From Helcobacillus massiliensis (lineage in GTDB: Bacteria > Actinomycetota > Actinomycetes > Actinomycetales > Dermabacteraceae): a stretch of DNA of 64,000 nucleotides. Under the pieces are notes generated by a model, which was not told the origin of the DNA, searched no databases, and worked only from the letters and a program-made list of their open reading frames with translations. Below, piece by piece: positions 39,726 through 48,288 of the stretch. Position numbers and translations under genes: made by a program. Positions within the stretch are counted from its first letter, which is position 1; every line of letters begins with the position of its first letter. The DNA is taken from positions 1,054,001 through 1,118,000 of the forward strand of contig NZ_JACHWP010000001.1 of NCBI RefSeq assembly GCF_014191425.1. The letters run 5' to 3'.

Positions 39726-40544
39726 GTGTCAGCCAACACCGCCGCCGACCACACCGTGGACCCCGCGACGAACGCCTGCTCCTGCGGCAGCGACCACGAC
39801 CACGGGCCGACCGGTTCGGACGTGGTGCAGGGCCTCGGCAAGGGCTTCGCGGTCCTCTCCCTCGCAGTGCCCGCCCTCGCGATCGTGCTGATCGCCGGCT
39901 CCCTCATCCTCACCCCGTCCAGCCCGCTCGTGCTCCTGCTCGGCATCGGCATGGGCCTGGGCCACCTCGCCTCCCTCATCGCGCTCAGCGCCGTGGCGAG
40001 CCGAGTCGCGGGCGACCTCGCGAACTCCCCCGTGCTGCTGGTGGCGCGCGTCGGCTTCGAGGAGGCGCTGCGCCTCGCGGTGGTGCTGCTCGGCCTCGTC
40101 CTGTTCGTCGGCGAGGGCCCCGGCCCGCTCGGCCTGTGGATCGGCGTGGGCGCGATGACCGTGTGGGCGGTGCTGACCACCGCCCAGCTGGTGATGAGCC
40201 GCCGACGGATCCTCCGCCCCGGCGACTGGTCGAAGAACACGGTGCTGTCCGTCCTCAACGACAAGCTGTCGGTGCGCCGCGCCATGACCATGCGCTTCGT
40301 GGACATCGCCGCCGTGCTGATCTTCCAGCTCGCCGCCACCGTCCTCGTGGCCGCCGCCCCGATCATGGCCGGCGCGGCGTTCATCCTGTCGGTCGCCTCC
40401 GGGTTCTCCACCCTGGTGGTGCAGCGCTACAGCGCTGAGAGGCGCGCCCGCTCACCGTGGCTGTACGCCCCGATCGTCATCTCCGTGCTCACCCTCCTGC
40501 TGGCGATCGCACTCGTGCTCGTGCCCGCGACGATCGGCGTGTGA
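39726..40544 (+). CDS. Uncharacterised membrane protein with Cys/His-rich N-terminus
   Basis: A 272-residue protein that I do not recognise. About six to seven hydrophobic segments follow a hydrophilic N-terminal stretch of about 40 residues containing CSCGSDHDHG, which could bind a metal. Conserved-looking polar pieces are RVGFEEALRLA in a membrane segment and RRRILRPGDWSKNTVLSVLNDK in a cytoplasmic loop. GTG 39726 has a strong GAAGGAG. Neighbours (ADP-ribosylglycohydrolase, M13 peptidase) give no clue. Confidence 0.75.
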   Translation: MSANTAADHTVDPATNACSCGSDHDHGPTGSDVVQGLGKGFAVLSLAVPALAIVLIAGSLILTPSSPLVLLLGIGMGLGHLASLIALSAVASRVAGDLANSPVLLVARVGFEEALRLAVVLLGLVLFVGEGPGPLGLWIGVGAMTVWAVLTTAQLVMSRRRILRPGDWSKNTVLSVLNDKLSVRRAMTMRFVDIAAVLIFQLAATVLVAAAPIMAGAAFILSVASGFSTLVVQRYSAERRARSPWLYAPIVISVLTLLLAIALVLVPATIGV

Positions 40545-40606
40545 TCTCGGCCTCTCACCGCTGGTAGCGTGGGTCACTGCATCCCACCCCACGAAGGAGA
40601 GAGTGC

Positions 40607-42604
40607 ATGAGCACGCCCACGTCCGGTCTCGACCTGTCCCAGCGGGACCCCTCCATCCGCATCCAGGACGACCTGTTCGGCCACGTCAACGGCGCCTGGC
40701 TCGCCGCCCACGAGATCGCAGAGGACAAGTCCGGCGACAGCGAATTCACCCGCCTCCGGGACCTCTCCGAGGAGCGCGTCCACGCCCTCGCCCAGCGGCT
40801 CGCCGCCGACCAGGCCGACCGCGGAACCATCGAGTCCGATGCCGACAAGGTGGGCGCCCTGTTCACCCAGTTCATGGATGAGGACGCGGCCAACCGCGCC
40901 GGCGCCGAGCCGCTGGAGGAGTTCGTCGGCCGCATCCTCGCTGCTGACTCCCGCTCGGCCCTCACCGAGGTCGCCGCCCGCCCCGAGTCCGCCACCGCCG
41001 TCATCGCGGTCGGAGTGTGGCACGACGCCGACGACTCCTCCCGCAACCAGGCGCAGGTGTTCCAGTCCGGCCTCGGCCTGCCCGACGAGTCCTTCTACCG
41101 CCAGGAGCAGTACGCCCCGATCGTCGAGGCGTACACCGATGTCCTCGCCCGCTTCGCCGACCTCTCATCCCTGCCGGGCCGCGCCGGCCTGCCCGACGGT
41201 GACGCCCGTGCCCTCGCCGAGACCGTGGTCGACCTGGAGAAGCGGATCGCCGCTCACCACGTCGACGTGGTGCGCCTGCGGGACCGCGAGAAGTCCACGA
41301 ACCGGATGGACGCCGATCAGCGCGCCGCCGCATTCCCCGCCTTCGACTGGGATGCCCACTTCAGCGGTCTCGGCGTCGACCTCGCCGAGCTGTCCGACGT
41401 CAACGTCGGCCAGCCGGAGTACCTGCAGGGCGTCAGCACACTGTGGGCGGACGAACCGCTGGAGAACCTGCGCGCGTGGCTGGCGCTGCACTTCGTCGTC
41501 GCATCCGCGCCGTATCTGTCGGATGAGTTCGTCGCCGCGCACCACGAGTTCTTCGGCACCACCCTGACCGGTGTCCCGCAGCTGAAGGAGCGGTGGAAGC
41601 GCGGCGTCGCATTCGTGGAGGACGCTCTCGGTGAGGCGATCGGTGAGATGTACGTGGCCGAGCACTTCCCGCCGGAGGCGAAGCAGCGGATGGAGGAACT
41701 GGTGGACGCCCTCATCGACGCCTACCGCCGCTCCATCACCGATCTGGAGTGGATGACCCCCGCAACCCGCGAGAAGGCCCTGGAGAAGCTCACGCAGTTC
41801 ACGCCGAAGATCGGCTACCCGGCGACGTGGCGCCGCTACGACGAGCTGGAGATCGACGACCGTTCCCTGCTGCATCAGCGCCTTGCCGTCGCCCGCCATG
41901 AGCACGCCCACCAGATGGCGAAGCTCGCCCAGCCGGTGGACCCGGACGAGTGGCACATGACCCCGCAGACGGTCAACGCCTACTACAACCCGGGTGCGAA
42001 CGAGATCGTGTTCCCCGCCGCCATCCTCCAGGCCCCGTACTTCGACATGGACGCCGACGACGCCGTCAACTTCGGCGGAATCGGTGCCGTCATCGGCCAC
42101 GAGATCGGCCACGGATTCGACGACCAGGGATCCAAGTACGACGGACGAGGCAACCTCCGCTCCTGGTGGACGGAGGAGGACCGCACGGAGTTCGAGAACC
42201 GCACCCGCGCCCTCATCGACGACTACTCCGCGATGTCCCCGCGCGACCTCGACGACGAGCACACCGTCAACGGCGCCTTCACCATCGGTGAGAACATCGG
42301 CGACCTCGGCGGACTCTCGATCGCCCTGGACGCCTACCGCCACCTCGCCGGCGACACCGCCGACGAGACGGGGGCCGACGGATTCACAGGCATCCAGCGG
42401 GTCTTCCTCGCCTGGGCGGTCATCTGGCGCGCCAAGTACCGCGAAGCCGAGGCGATCCGTCGTCTCGCGATCGACCCGCACTCGCCCGCCGAGTTCCGCA
42501 CCAACGGCGTGGTGCGGCACATGGACGAGTTCCATGACGCGTTCGGCGTCACGGAGTCCGATTCCTTGTTCCTCGCTCCTGAGAAGCGCGTGTCGATCTG
42601 GTGA
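40607..42604 (+). CDS. M13-family zinc metallopeptidase (neprilysin/PepO-like)
   Basis: A 665-residue gluzincin endopeptidase. Zinc site HEIGHGFDDQG begins at H498; the third ligand Glu is in ENIGDLGGLSIA, and NAYYNPGANEIVFPAAILQ is the substrate-binding segment. The N-terminal SIRIQDDLFGHVNGAWLAAHEIAEDKSGDSEF matches bacterial M13 proteins. With no signal peptide or membrane anchor it is probably cytoplasmic and degrades short peptides. A TAGCGT hexamer at 40565-40570 and GAAGGAGAGAG before the ATG give a leadered message. It is coupled by a four-base GTGA overlap to the next gene. Confidence 0.95.
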   Translation: MSTPTSGLDLSQRDPSIRIQDDLFGHVNGAWLAAHEIAEDKSGDSEFTRLRDLSEERVHALAQRLAADQADRGTIESDADKVGALFTQFMDEDAANRAGAEPLEEFVGRILAADSRSALTEVAARPESATAVIAVGVWHDADDSSRNQAQVFQSGLGLPDESFYRQEQYAPIVEAYTDVLARFADLSSLPGRAGLPDGDARALAETVVDLEKRIAAHHVDVVRLRDREKSTNRMDADQRAAAFPAFDWDAHFSGLGVDLAELSDVNVGQPEYLQGVSTLWADEPLENLRAWLALHFVVASAPYLSDEFVAAHHEFFGTTLTGVPQLKERWKRGVAFVEDALGEAIGEMYVAEHFPPEAKQRMEELVDALIDAYRRSITDLEWMTPATREKALEKLTQFTPKIGYPATWRRYDELEIDDRSLLHQRLAVARHEHAHQMAKLAQPVDPDEWHMTPQTVNAYYNPGANEIVFPAAILQAPYFDMDADDAVNFGGIGAVIGHEIGHGFDDQGSKYDGRGNLRSWWTEEDRTEFENRTRALIDDYSAMSPRDLDDEHTVNGAFTIGENIGDLGGLSIALDAYRHLAGDTADETGADGFTGIQRVFLAWAVIWRAKYREAEAIRRLAIDPHSPAEFRTNGVVRHMDEFHDAFGVTESDSLFLAPEKRVSIW

Positions 42605-43173
42605 GCAAGAACCTGTTCCACAAGGGCCGGATCACCCCCGGCCCCGTCGGCTGGACCCGCATCGCAGCACCGCTGGTGATCGCCCTGGTCGCGGTCCCCC
42701 TGGTGCTGTGGATGCGGGGCGCCGAGGCGCTCCTCGTCGCGGCCGCGTTCATCGTGCTGTTCACGGCGCTGGCGGTGCGGGAATGGATGAACCAGTCCCT
42801 CACCTTCATCGTGGACCCCGAGGGGATCACCGTGTCGCGCGGCGGCTTCTGGCCCGCCCGCACCTGGCCCGCAGAGGAGTTCCGCACCGTACAGATCCGC
42901 CGCATCCCCGGCGACCAGGTCGGCACCCAGGTGGGCGGCTTCGGTCTGCGGCGCGGCCGCGTGCTGCGCGCCCAGATGTCCGCCATCGAGGAGGTCGACG
43001 GCCTGCGCCGTTTGACAGCGGTCGACGAGCGGCAGGACGCCGAATGCGCCGTCACCAAGGGCGGGCGGATCGTCGAAGTGGTCGGGCATCGGGGCCGCAG
43101 CTTCCTGCTGTCCCCCGTCGACCCGGACGCGGCGGCGCACACGCTCGCGCAGGTGATCCGGGCGAAGCGCTGA
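42601..43173 (+). CDS. Small membrane protein, PH-like domain
   Basis: A 190-residue protein with two adjacent hydrophobic segments near the N-terminus (about residues 20-60), then a beta-rich domain (LTFIVDPEGITVSRGGFWPARTWPAEEF) that looks like the DUF3093/PH-like membrane proteins of actinobacteria. Function unknown. GTG 42601 overlaps the peptidase stop (GTGA), indicating co-translation, although no functional link is known. Confidence 0.7.
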   Translation: MSKNLFHKGRITPGPVGWTRIAAPLVIALVAVPLVLWMRGAEALLVAAAFIVLFTALAVREWMNQSLTFIVDPEGITVSRGGFWPARTWPAEEFRTVQIRRIPGDQVGTQVGGFGLRRGRVLRAQMSAIEEVDGLRRLTAVDERQDAECAVTKGGRIVEVVGHRGRSFLLSPVDPDAAAHTLAQVIRAKR

Positions 43174-43216
43174 ACCCGTCGGCCCCGCCGATTGGCCCCC
43201 TCCCGCCGGGAGCGCC

Positions 43217-43222
43217 TACACT
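43217..43222 (+). promoter_or_regulatory. -10 hexamer upstream of TPP riboswitch
   Basis: TACACT about 17 bases before the riboswitch 5' side. A weak TTGGCC at 43192-43197 could be the -35, though the 19-base spacing is long. Confidence 0.45.
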
Positions 43223-43235
43223 CGTGGCCGTCATT

Positions 43236-43328
43236 GTCAGACAGGGGAGCACCGAGCGGTGCTGAGAGTGCGCAGGCGCGCAGACCCTCGAACCTGATCC
43301 GGTTAGCACCGGCGAAGGAAGTCGGGAC
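43236..43328 (+). ncRNA. TPP riboswitch (THI element)
   Basis: The conserved blocks are in order: GGGGAGC (43244-43250), GCTGAGAG (43261-43268), GACCCTCGAACCTGATC (43283-43299), and GGTTAGCACCGGCGAAGGAA (43301-43320). These form the pyrimidine-sensing and pyrophosphate-sensing arms. It lies in the leader of ykoE and a three-domain ECF gene, so thiamine pyrophosphate should turn the transporter off. Confidence 0.95.
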
Positions 43329-43364
43329 GATCTCCCGGTGGCGGCGAACAGCGCACCCACCGGC

Positions 43365-43382
43365 CCTTTCCGCTGGGAAAGG
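43365..43382 (+). promoter_or_regulatory. Shine-Dalgarno-sequestering hairpin of the TPP riboswitch
   Basis: CCTTTCC (43365-43371) pairs perfectly with GGAAAGG (43376-43382) across a four-base loop. The 3' arm is part of the ykoE ribosome-binding site GGAAAGGAG (ATG at 43391). There is no T-tract, so regulation is probably at translation initiation. Confidence 0.65.
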
Positions 43383-43390
43383 AGACCACG

Positions 43391-43996
43391 ATGACCACCA
43401 CCCCCACCGCCCCCGAGCGCGGCTGGCGCACCATCGACATCCTCGTCACGGTGCTGATCGGCGTCGCCTTCGGTGTGGCCTTCATGGGATATTCCCTGTT
43501 CTACACCGCGATCGGTCCGGTCACGGCGCTGTTCCGCCCCGCCGAAGGCATCCTGACGGGCATCTGGTGCCTGCCGGCGATCCTCGCGCTGCTGATCGTC
43601 CGCAAACCGGGCGCCGCGCTCGGCGCGGAGATGATCGCCGCGATCCTGGAGGCCCTGCTCGGCTCCCACTTCGGCATCGGCGCCGTCATCTCCGGCGCTG
43701 CTCAGGGCCTCGGCATGGAGATCGGGTTCGCCGTGTTCGGCTACCGCCGCTTCGGCTGGGCACCCGCCGCCCTCGGCGCATGCCTGTCGGTGTTCTTCGA
43801 ATGGATCTACGAGATCATCGCGTACTTCCCCGAGTGGGACGTGTTCTTCAAGGGCATGTACCTGGTGTTCTTCCTGATCTCCGGGCTGGTCCTGACCGCT
43901 GGGCTGGGCCTTCTGCTGACCCGTCTGCTGGCATCCACCGGTGCGATCAACCGCTTCGCTCCCGGACGGGAGCACGCCGAGCGCACCGCGGTCTGA
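43391..43996 (+). CDS. ykoE: ECF transporter substrate-binding component YkoE (thiamine/HMP-related)
   Basis: A 201-residue S component with about five or six membrane segments. Segments AFGVAFMGYSLFYTAIGPVTALFRPAEGILTGIW and LEALLGSHFGIGAVISGAAQGLGMEIGF are typical of YkoE, which supplies hydroxymethylpyrimidine or thiamine. The TPP riboswitch directly upstream supports this. It is followed one base after its stop by the energising module. ECF S components bind the vitamin and topple in the membrane, driven by the coupled T component and ATPases. Confidence 0.93.
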   Translation: MTTTPTAPERGWRTIDILVTVLIGVAFGVAFMGYSLFYTAIGPVTALFRPAEGILTGIWCLPAILALLIVRKPGAALGAEMIAAILEALLGSHFGIGAVISGAAQGLGMEIGFAVFGYRRFGWAPAALGACLSVFFEWIYEIIAYFPEWDVFFKGMYLVFFLISGLVLTAGLGLLLTRLLASTGAINRFAPGREHAERTAV

Positions 43997-43997
43997 C

Positions 43998-46133
43998 ATG
44001 CCCGCCGCCGTGACCCCGACCGATTCCGCCCTCGCACTGCGCGGCCTCACCTTCACCCCGGTGGGCCGCCGCTCCCCCACGCTCACCGATGTCACGCTCA
44101 GCATCCCCGCTGGGCAGCGTGTGCTGCTGGCGGGCGCGTCGGGGTCCGGCAAATCGACCCTGCTGCGGGCCCTCGCGGGCCTCCTGGCCGACGGGGACAC
44201 CACCGGTGAGGTGCCGCCCGAGCCTGCGGACGCGTCCCGCCGCGCCCTCATGGTGCAGAACCCGGCGCACGCGATCGTCGCCGCGAACGCCGGGCTCGAC
44301 ATCGCCTTCGCACCGGAGAACGAACAGGTGCCGCCCGCGGACATGCCGGAGACGGTGGAGCGGGCGCGCGCCCTCGCGCAGTTCGATGCGCCGTTGCACA
44401 CCGACCCGTTCGCCCTGTCCGGCGGCCAGCAGCAGCGCCTGTCGCTCGCGGGTACTCTCGCGGTGACCAGTGCGGTGATGCTGATGGATGAGCCGCTGTC
44501 GATGGTGGATGAGGCGACGGCCCGCGAAATCCGCGCCTCCATCCTCTCCGCCGCCGACGCCACCGGGCGCACCCTCGTCATCGCGGATCACCGCCTGGAC
44601 GCCTGGTGGGATGAGATGGACCGCGTGATCGTCCTCGGTCCGGGCGGCCGCATCCTCGCGGACGACACACCGGAGCGGATCGACCTGCACCAGCCGGAGC
44701 TGCTGTGCGAGCTCGGTCTCGCGATCGAGCCGTGCAGTGCTCCTCCCGCCCCAGCCTCGCCTGCCTCTCCTCCGGCGGCATCTGCTCTTCACGACCGGCC
44801 CGCCGCGCACTCATCGGCCCCTGTCCTGGACGTCAACGGCGCCCTCGCTGAATCCGATCTTCTCGCTGAGACCGTCCACGTCACTGCTCATCCCGGCGAC
44901 CTGGTGGTGCTGACCGGCCCGAGCGGCGTTGGGAAGTCCACCCTGCTGCGCCGCCTCATCGACGAGGGGCCGTGCTCCTTCCTACCGCAGAATCCGGAGA
45001 TCTCGTTCTGCGCGTCGACAGTTCTCGGCGAGGCGATGGCGACGCCCGGCGTCACCGAGGAGGCGGCACGTGCTGCCCTGGAGCAGGTGCGGATCGGCCA
45101 CCTGGCGCAGGCGAATCCGTTCACCCTGTCGGGCGGGGAGCAGCGACGCCTCGCGTTCGCCGCCGCCACGGCATCGAACCGACCCGTTCTCCTGCTCGAT
45201 GAGCCGACGGTGGGGCTCGACCCCCTCGCCCGCCGTGACGTGCTGGACATGATCCGCGCCCAGCGCGACGCCGGGGTCGCCGTCATCGCGGCCACGCACG
45301 ATCCGGGTCTGGTCGCGGAGGCGGAGCGGGAGGTGCCGCTGGTCCCGTCGGCCTCCCGCTCCGATATGCATCGCCGGCCGGCCGACGGGGCTGCCTCCGC
45401 GCCGATTCCGCGGGTGCGCCGCTCGCCGGTGGTACCCGCCGACGGCATGAATCCCCTGGTCATCATCGCCGTGGCGCTGGCTGCGGCGATCGGGTCCTTC
45501 GCTGTGGATTCACTGCTGGTGGGTGCGGTGGCGGCATCGTTGACGCTGCTGGTGGTGCCGCTCGCGGCGCGGACGCCGAAACGGCTGGGGCTGCGCCTGC
45601 TGCCGGTGTCGTTGGCGGCGCTGTCCCTCGCCTGGTCGACGTTGCTTCTGTCCGGCCGGCCCTGGGGTGAGGCGGCGACGTGGGCGCTCGCCGCCTCGGA
45701 GGCGCTGCGCCTGTTCGCGTTCGTGGCCCCGGGTGCTGTGCTGGCGGAGGCTGTGGATCCGACGCGGCTCGGGCAGGCGCTCGCCCAGCATCTGCGGATG
45801 CCTGCGCGGGCGATGGCGGCGATGACCGCGGGGCTGGTCCGGGTGGGGCACATCCGGGCCCAATGGTCGGAGATCCTGCTGATCCGACGGGTGCGCGGCA
45901 TTCACCGGCGCAACCCGGTGAAGCTGTATGCGGGGGCGACCCTCACCCTGCTGGTGTGGACACTGCGGGGTGCGGAGACTCAGGCTGTGGCGATGGATGC
46001 ACGTGGCTTCGCGGAGGCGAAGGACCGCACCTGGGCACACCGCTCGCGGTTCCATCGGATCGACGCGGTGGGGCTGGTGCTGGTGCTGGTCTTCGCTTTC
46101 GTTCCGCTCGCTGTGCGCCTCCTGCTCGGCTGA
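43998..46133 (+). CDS. ECF transporter energising module: two ATPases fused to T component
   Basis: A 711-residue fusion. ATPase 1 (about 10-230) has Walker A GASGSGKST, signature LSGGQQQR and Walker B MLMDEPL. ATPase 2 (about 275-450) has GPSGVGKST, LSGGEQRR and LLLDEPTVGLDP. The remaining ~230 residues are an EcfT membrane domain with about five helices and the coupling motif AMDARGF. Usually these are two or three separate genes (ecfA1, ecfA2, ecfT). Both nucleotide sites look intact. ATG 43998 is one base after the ykoE stop; 19 more codons upstream in frame overlap ykoE and are not part of the domain. Confidence 0.92.
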   Translation: MPAAVTPTDSALALRGLTFTPVGRRSPTLTDVTLSIPAGQRVLLAGASGSGKSTLLRALAGLLADGDTTGEVPPEPADASRRALMVQNPAHAIVAANAGLDIAFAPENEQVPPADMPETVERARALAQFDAPLHTDPFALSGGQQQRLSLAGTLAVTSAVMLMDEPLSMVDEATAREIRASILSAADATGRTLVIADHRLDAWWDEMDRVIVLGPGGRILADDTPERIDLHQPELLCELGLAIEPCSAPPAPASPASPPAASALHDRPAAHSSAPVLDVNGALAESDLLAETVHVTAHPGDLVVLTGPSGVGKSTLLRRLIDEGPCSFLPQNPEISFCASTVLGEAMATPGVTEEAARAALEQVRIGHLAQANPFTLSGGEQRRLAFAAATASNRPVLLLDEPTVGLDPLARRDVLDMIRAQRDAGVAVIAATHDPGLVAEAEREVPLVPSASRSDMHRRPADGAASAPIPRVRRSPVVPADGMNPLVIIAVALAAAIGSFAVDSLLVGAVAASLTLLVVPLAARTPKRLGLRLLPVSLAALSLAWSTLLLSGRPWGEAATWALAASEALRLFAFVAPGAVLAEAVDPTRLGQALAQHLRMPARAMAAMTAGLVRVGHIRAQWSEILLIRRVRGIHRRNPVKLYAGATLTLLVWTLRGAETQAVAMDARGFAEAKDRTWAHRSRFHRIDAVGLVLVLVFAFVPLAVRLLLG

Positions 46134-46154
46134 TCCGGTGGAGCCGCCGCCGGC

Positions 46155-47261
46155 TCATCTGCGCCGGGCACCGCGTTCGCGGATTCGGTCGAGGCGCTTC
46201 TTCTCGGCACGGTCGTTCATGGCCTCGGTCAGGTCGCGATGCTCAGCGGCCGGATCCTTCCGGCCGAGGTTCTCAGCGGTGCGCGGCGGCACCTCGATCG
46301 GCTTCGCCTCATAGTTCTCACCCGTCAGACGGGCCCGCAGCGACTTCGAATAGAACCAGCCAGGGTCGGAATCGAGCGTGACCGTGCCGTCGATCGGGAT
46401 CTCCTCACCGCCGTCGATGGAATAGCTGCCGGAGTAGGTGGTGCGGATCGTGACCTGGTACCAGCCCTGGAACCGGTAGTAATGGAAGATCGCGCCCGGC
46501 CCCTTCTTCGTCGGCGCCCCACCCGGGAACGTGGTGGTGAGGGTGTTGCCGTCGCCGAGGTCCCATTCATAGGACTCAGCGCGCGCAGTGATCGTCACTT
46601 CGTGGCCGAGGATGGTCTGGGTGTGCGTCTGCACCTCGTCGCCCTTAGCCCAGTACGTGATCGGGATCCGCACCGGAACGTAGTCGAAACCGGGCGCCCG
46701 CATGCCTGTGGGCGGCGTGATGACCAGTTCACCGAACCCGGTCGCGTTCGCCTGCACCGTCGGCATTGCCTCGGCTTCCTGTGCAGCGGGTTTCGCCGGC
46801 TCAGCCGGTTTCGCGGTGCACGGGCGCATCCCTTCGGGTACTGGTGATCCGCGCCGGCGGTAGGCGACGGACTGTGCACCGGTCGCCGAATCCTCGAGAC
46901 AGGTCAGTTCCCCAACACCGCACGACGCGACTGCGCCGGGGATGCACCCTTCACCTTCGATCGAGCTCTGCAACGAGATGAACCGCGGAGGCTTCCGGAC
47001 CGTTTGCTTCGCGGGGCGTTTCACAGACGGCCCGCCAGGAGTGCGTGATCGCGGTTTGCTGCCATGCTTAGGTCGCGAGACTGCGAATGGTGCCCCCGCA
47101 TCTGTCCGGCCCGACGGAACTGACTCTGCTTCAACGAGAAAGCTCTGGTCACCGTCTGTAGCACCCCAATAGTTGTCATCGGAGTTACCTGCATAGGCGA
47201 CGGTCGCGGTACTGCACATCCAGTATGCGGCCATGAGTCCAGCAATCATTCGAGTTCTCAT
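46155..47261 (-). CDS. Secreted PKD-like domain protein
   Basis: A 368-residue exported protein of unknown role. A signal peptide is clear (MRTRMIAGLMAAYWMCSTATVAYA, cleavage likely after AYA). The mature part opens with a Lys/Arg/Pro-rich linker, then a segment with four cysteines (CIPGAVASCGVGELTCLEDS and CTAKP), and a beta-rich region with YEWDLGDGNTLTTTFPGG and FHYYRFQGWYQVTIRT, the W-x-GDG...Y pattern of PKD domains. The C-terminal ~50 residues are charged and helical. Such proteins are common in actinobacterial genomes beside DUF6318 lipoproteins. Its ATG lies two bases after the lipoprotein stop, so the two form an operon. Confidence 0.8.
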   Translation of the reverse strand: MRTRMIAGLMAAYWMCSTATVAYAGNSDDNYWGATDGDQSFLVEAESVPSGRTDAGAPFAVSRPKHGSKPRSRTPGGPSVKRPAKQTVRKPPRFISLQSSIEGEGCIPGAVASCGVGELTCLEDSATGAQSVAYRRRGSPVPEGMRPCTAKPAEPAKPAAQEAEAMPTVQANATGFGELVITPPTGMRAPGFDYVPVRIPITYWAKGDEVQTHTQTILGHEVTITARAESYEWDLGDGNTLTTTFPGGAPTKKGPGAIFHYYRFQGWYQVTIRTTYSGSYSIDGGEEIPIDGTVTLDSDPGWFYSKSLRARLTGENYEAKPIEVPPRTAENLGRKDPAAEHRDLTEAMNDRAEKKRLDRIRERGARRR

Positions 47262-47263
47262 GC

Positions 47264-47950
47264 TTAGCCTTTTTCGTTCTCGGCGTTGAGTCCGAGGATG
47301 ACCCAATGTTCCCCGTTCCATTCAACAAGGGCGGCAAGTTTAACGGTCAGCGCAGGCCGATTCTCCCCGGCTTTTGCGCCCGAAAGAAATTTCCGGGACG
47401 GGACTCCATATTCCACGTAAGCCAGCACGCGGTCCTTATTGTGCTTGACATAGTGCTCCTGGATCTGCGCTTCGGTCGGCGCAGAGTAGGTTCCGTCCAC
47501 AATCGCTTCTGCCACATGTTTGGTGACCTGCCTGCATCCTGTGCACTGCTCAGCGTCGTATACGTCGGCGAGAGGAGAGTCGTCCCCTGTCGATTCGTAG
47601 TAATGCATGGCATCAACGAAATAGAGAAGAACAGCACCTGCCCCCTCATCCGTCTTCTCGTAGAACCCGGGGTAGTCCTTGGGATCGGGAGCCTTGAGGT
47701 CGCGGTTCTCCGGCGGGAGCTGGCTCTTGTCGATGGCGGCATCCGTCGGCTTCGCAGCGGCGCCACCGCCGCCATCGGATGCGACTGAGCCATCATCGCC
47801 TGCGTCCGATGCCGGCGAACCTGCACTGGGCTCCGGCTTCGGTGTGATCACCGGCGGCTCGTCCTTCGACGCGCACCCGGCGGCGCTGAATGCGAGCATA
47901 AGCGCCGCAGCGGCGGTGCTGAAGGAACGGCGCAGGACACGAGGGGACAT
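47264..47950 (-). CDS. DUF6318-like lipoprotein
   Basis: A 228-residue lipoprotein. The signal ends in the lipobox SAAGC (about residue 26), followed by a Ser/Asp/Gly-rich linker of about 50 residues. The C-terminal domain has GAGAVLLYFVDAMHYYESTGDDSPLADVYD, then a CTGC pair and a VEWNGEHWVILGL ending; this pattern fits DUF6318. Function unknown. GC is lower than in its neighbours (57, 60 and 52 percent in three 60-base lines counted by hand at 47281-47460, against 70 percent at 45001-45060). It is transcribed with the secreted PKD-like protein. Confidence 0.75.
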   Translation of the reverse strand: MSPRVLRRSFSTAAAALMLAFSAAGCASKDEPPVITPKPEPSAGSPASDAGDDGSVASDGGGGAAAKPTDAAIDKSQLPPENRDLKAPDPKDYPGFYEKTDEGAGAVLLYFVDAMHYYESTGDDSPLADVYDAEQCTGCRQVTKHVAEAIVDGTYSAPTEAQIQEHYVKHNKDRVLAYVEYGVPSRKFLSGAKAGENRPALTVKLAALVEWNGEHWVILGLNAENEKG

Positions 47951-48151
47951 CGGTGTCTCCTTCGGGAAGGGGAACAGTCATGCCCACGACCCAACCAGCT
48001 CACCAGCACCCGCGGGCATGAATCACAGAAATTGTGGACAGACCGTGACCTCTAGCAGTCCTCGTCGACCTCACGCCGTCACTGGGGACGATCACTTCTC
48101 CACAGCGAGAATTCGCCAGAAACCAGCCCTGACCAGCAGGAACAGACCCCC

Positions 48152-48183
48152 CGACTTTAAATGTCGCACCCCTCTCCTACGCT
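48152..48183 (+). promoter_or_regulatory. Promoter-like region before DUF222/HNH gene
   Basis: TACGCT (48178-48183) is a plausible -10, and an AT-rich near-palindrome CGACTTTAAATGTCG lies at 48152-48166, where the -35 or an operator would be. The rest of 47951-48288 (338 bases between divergent genes) holds no ORF I would support. Confidence 0.35.
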
Positions 48184-48288
48184 GACGGCACGACCGGAAC
48201 CCCAAGGAACAGACGTCCACACAGCACAGACCGGCGGTTCCCTCGCCGGAGGACCACTCGACTATCAGCGAAAGGAGGCGACTCAGCG

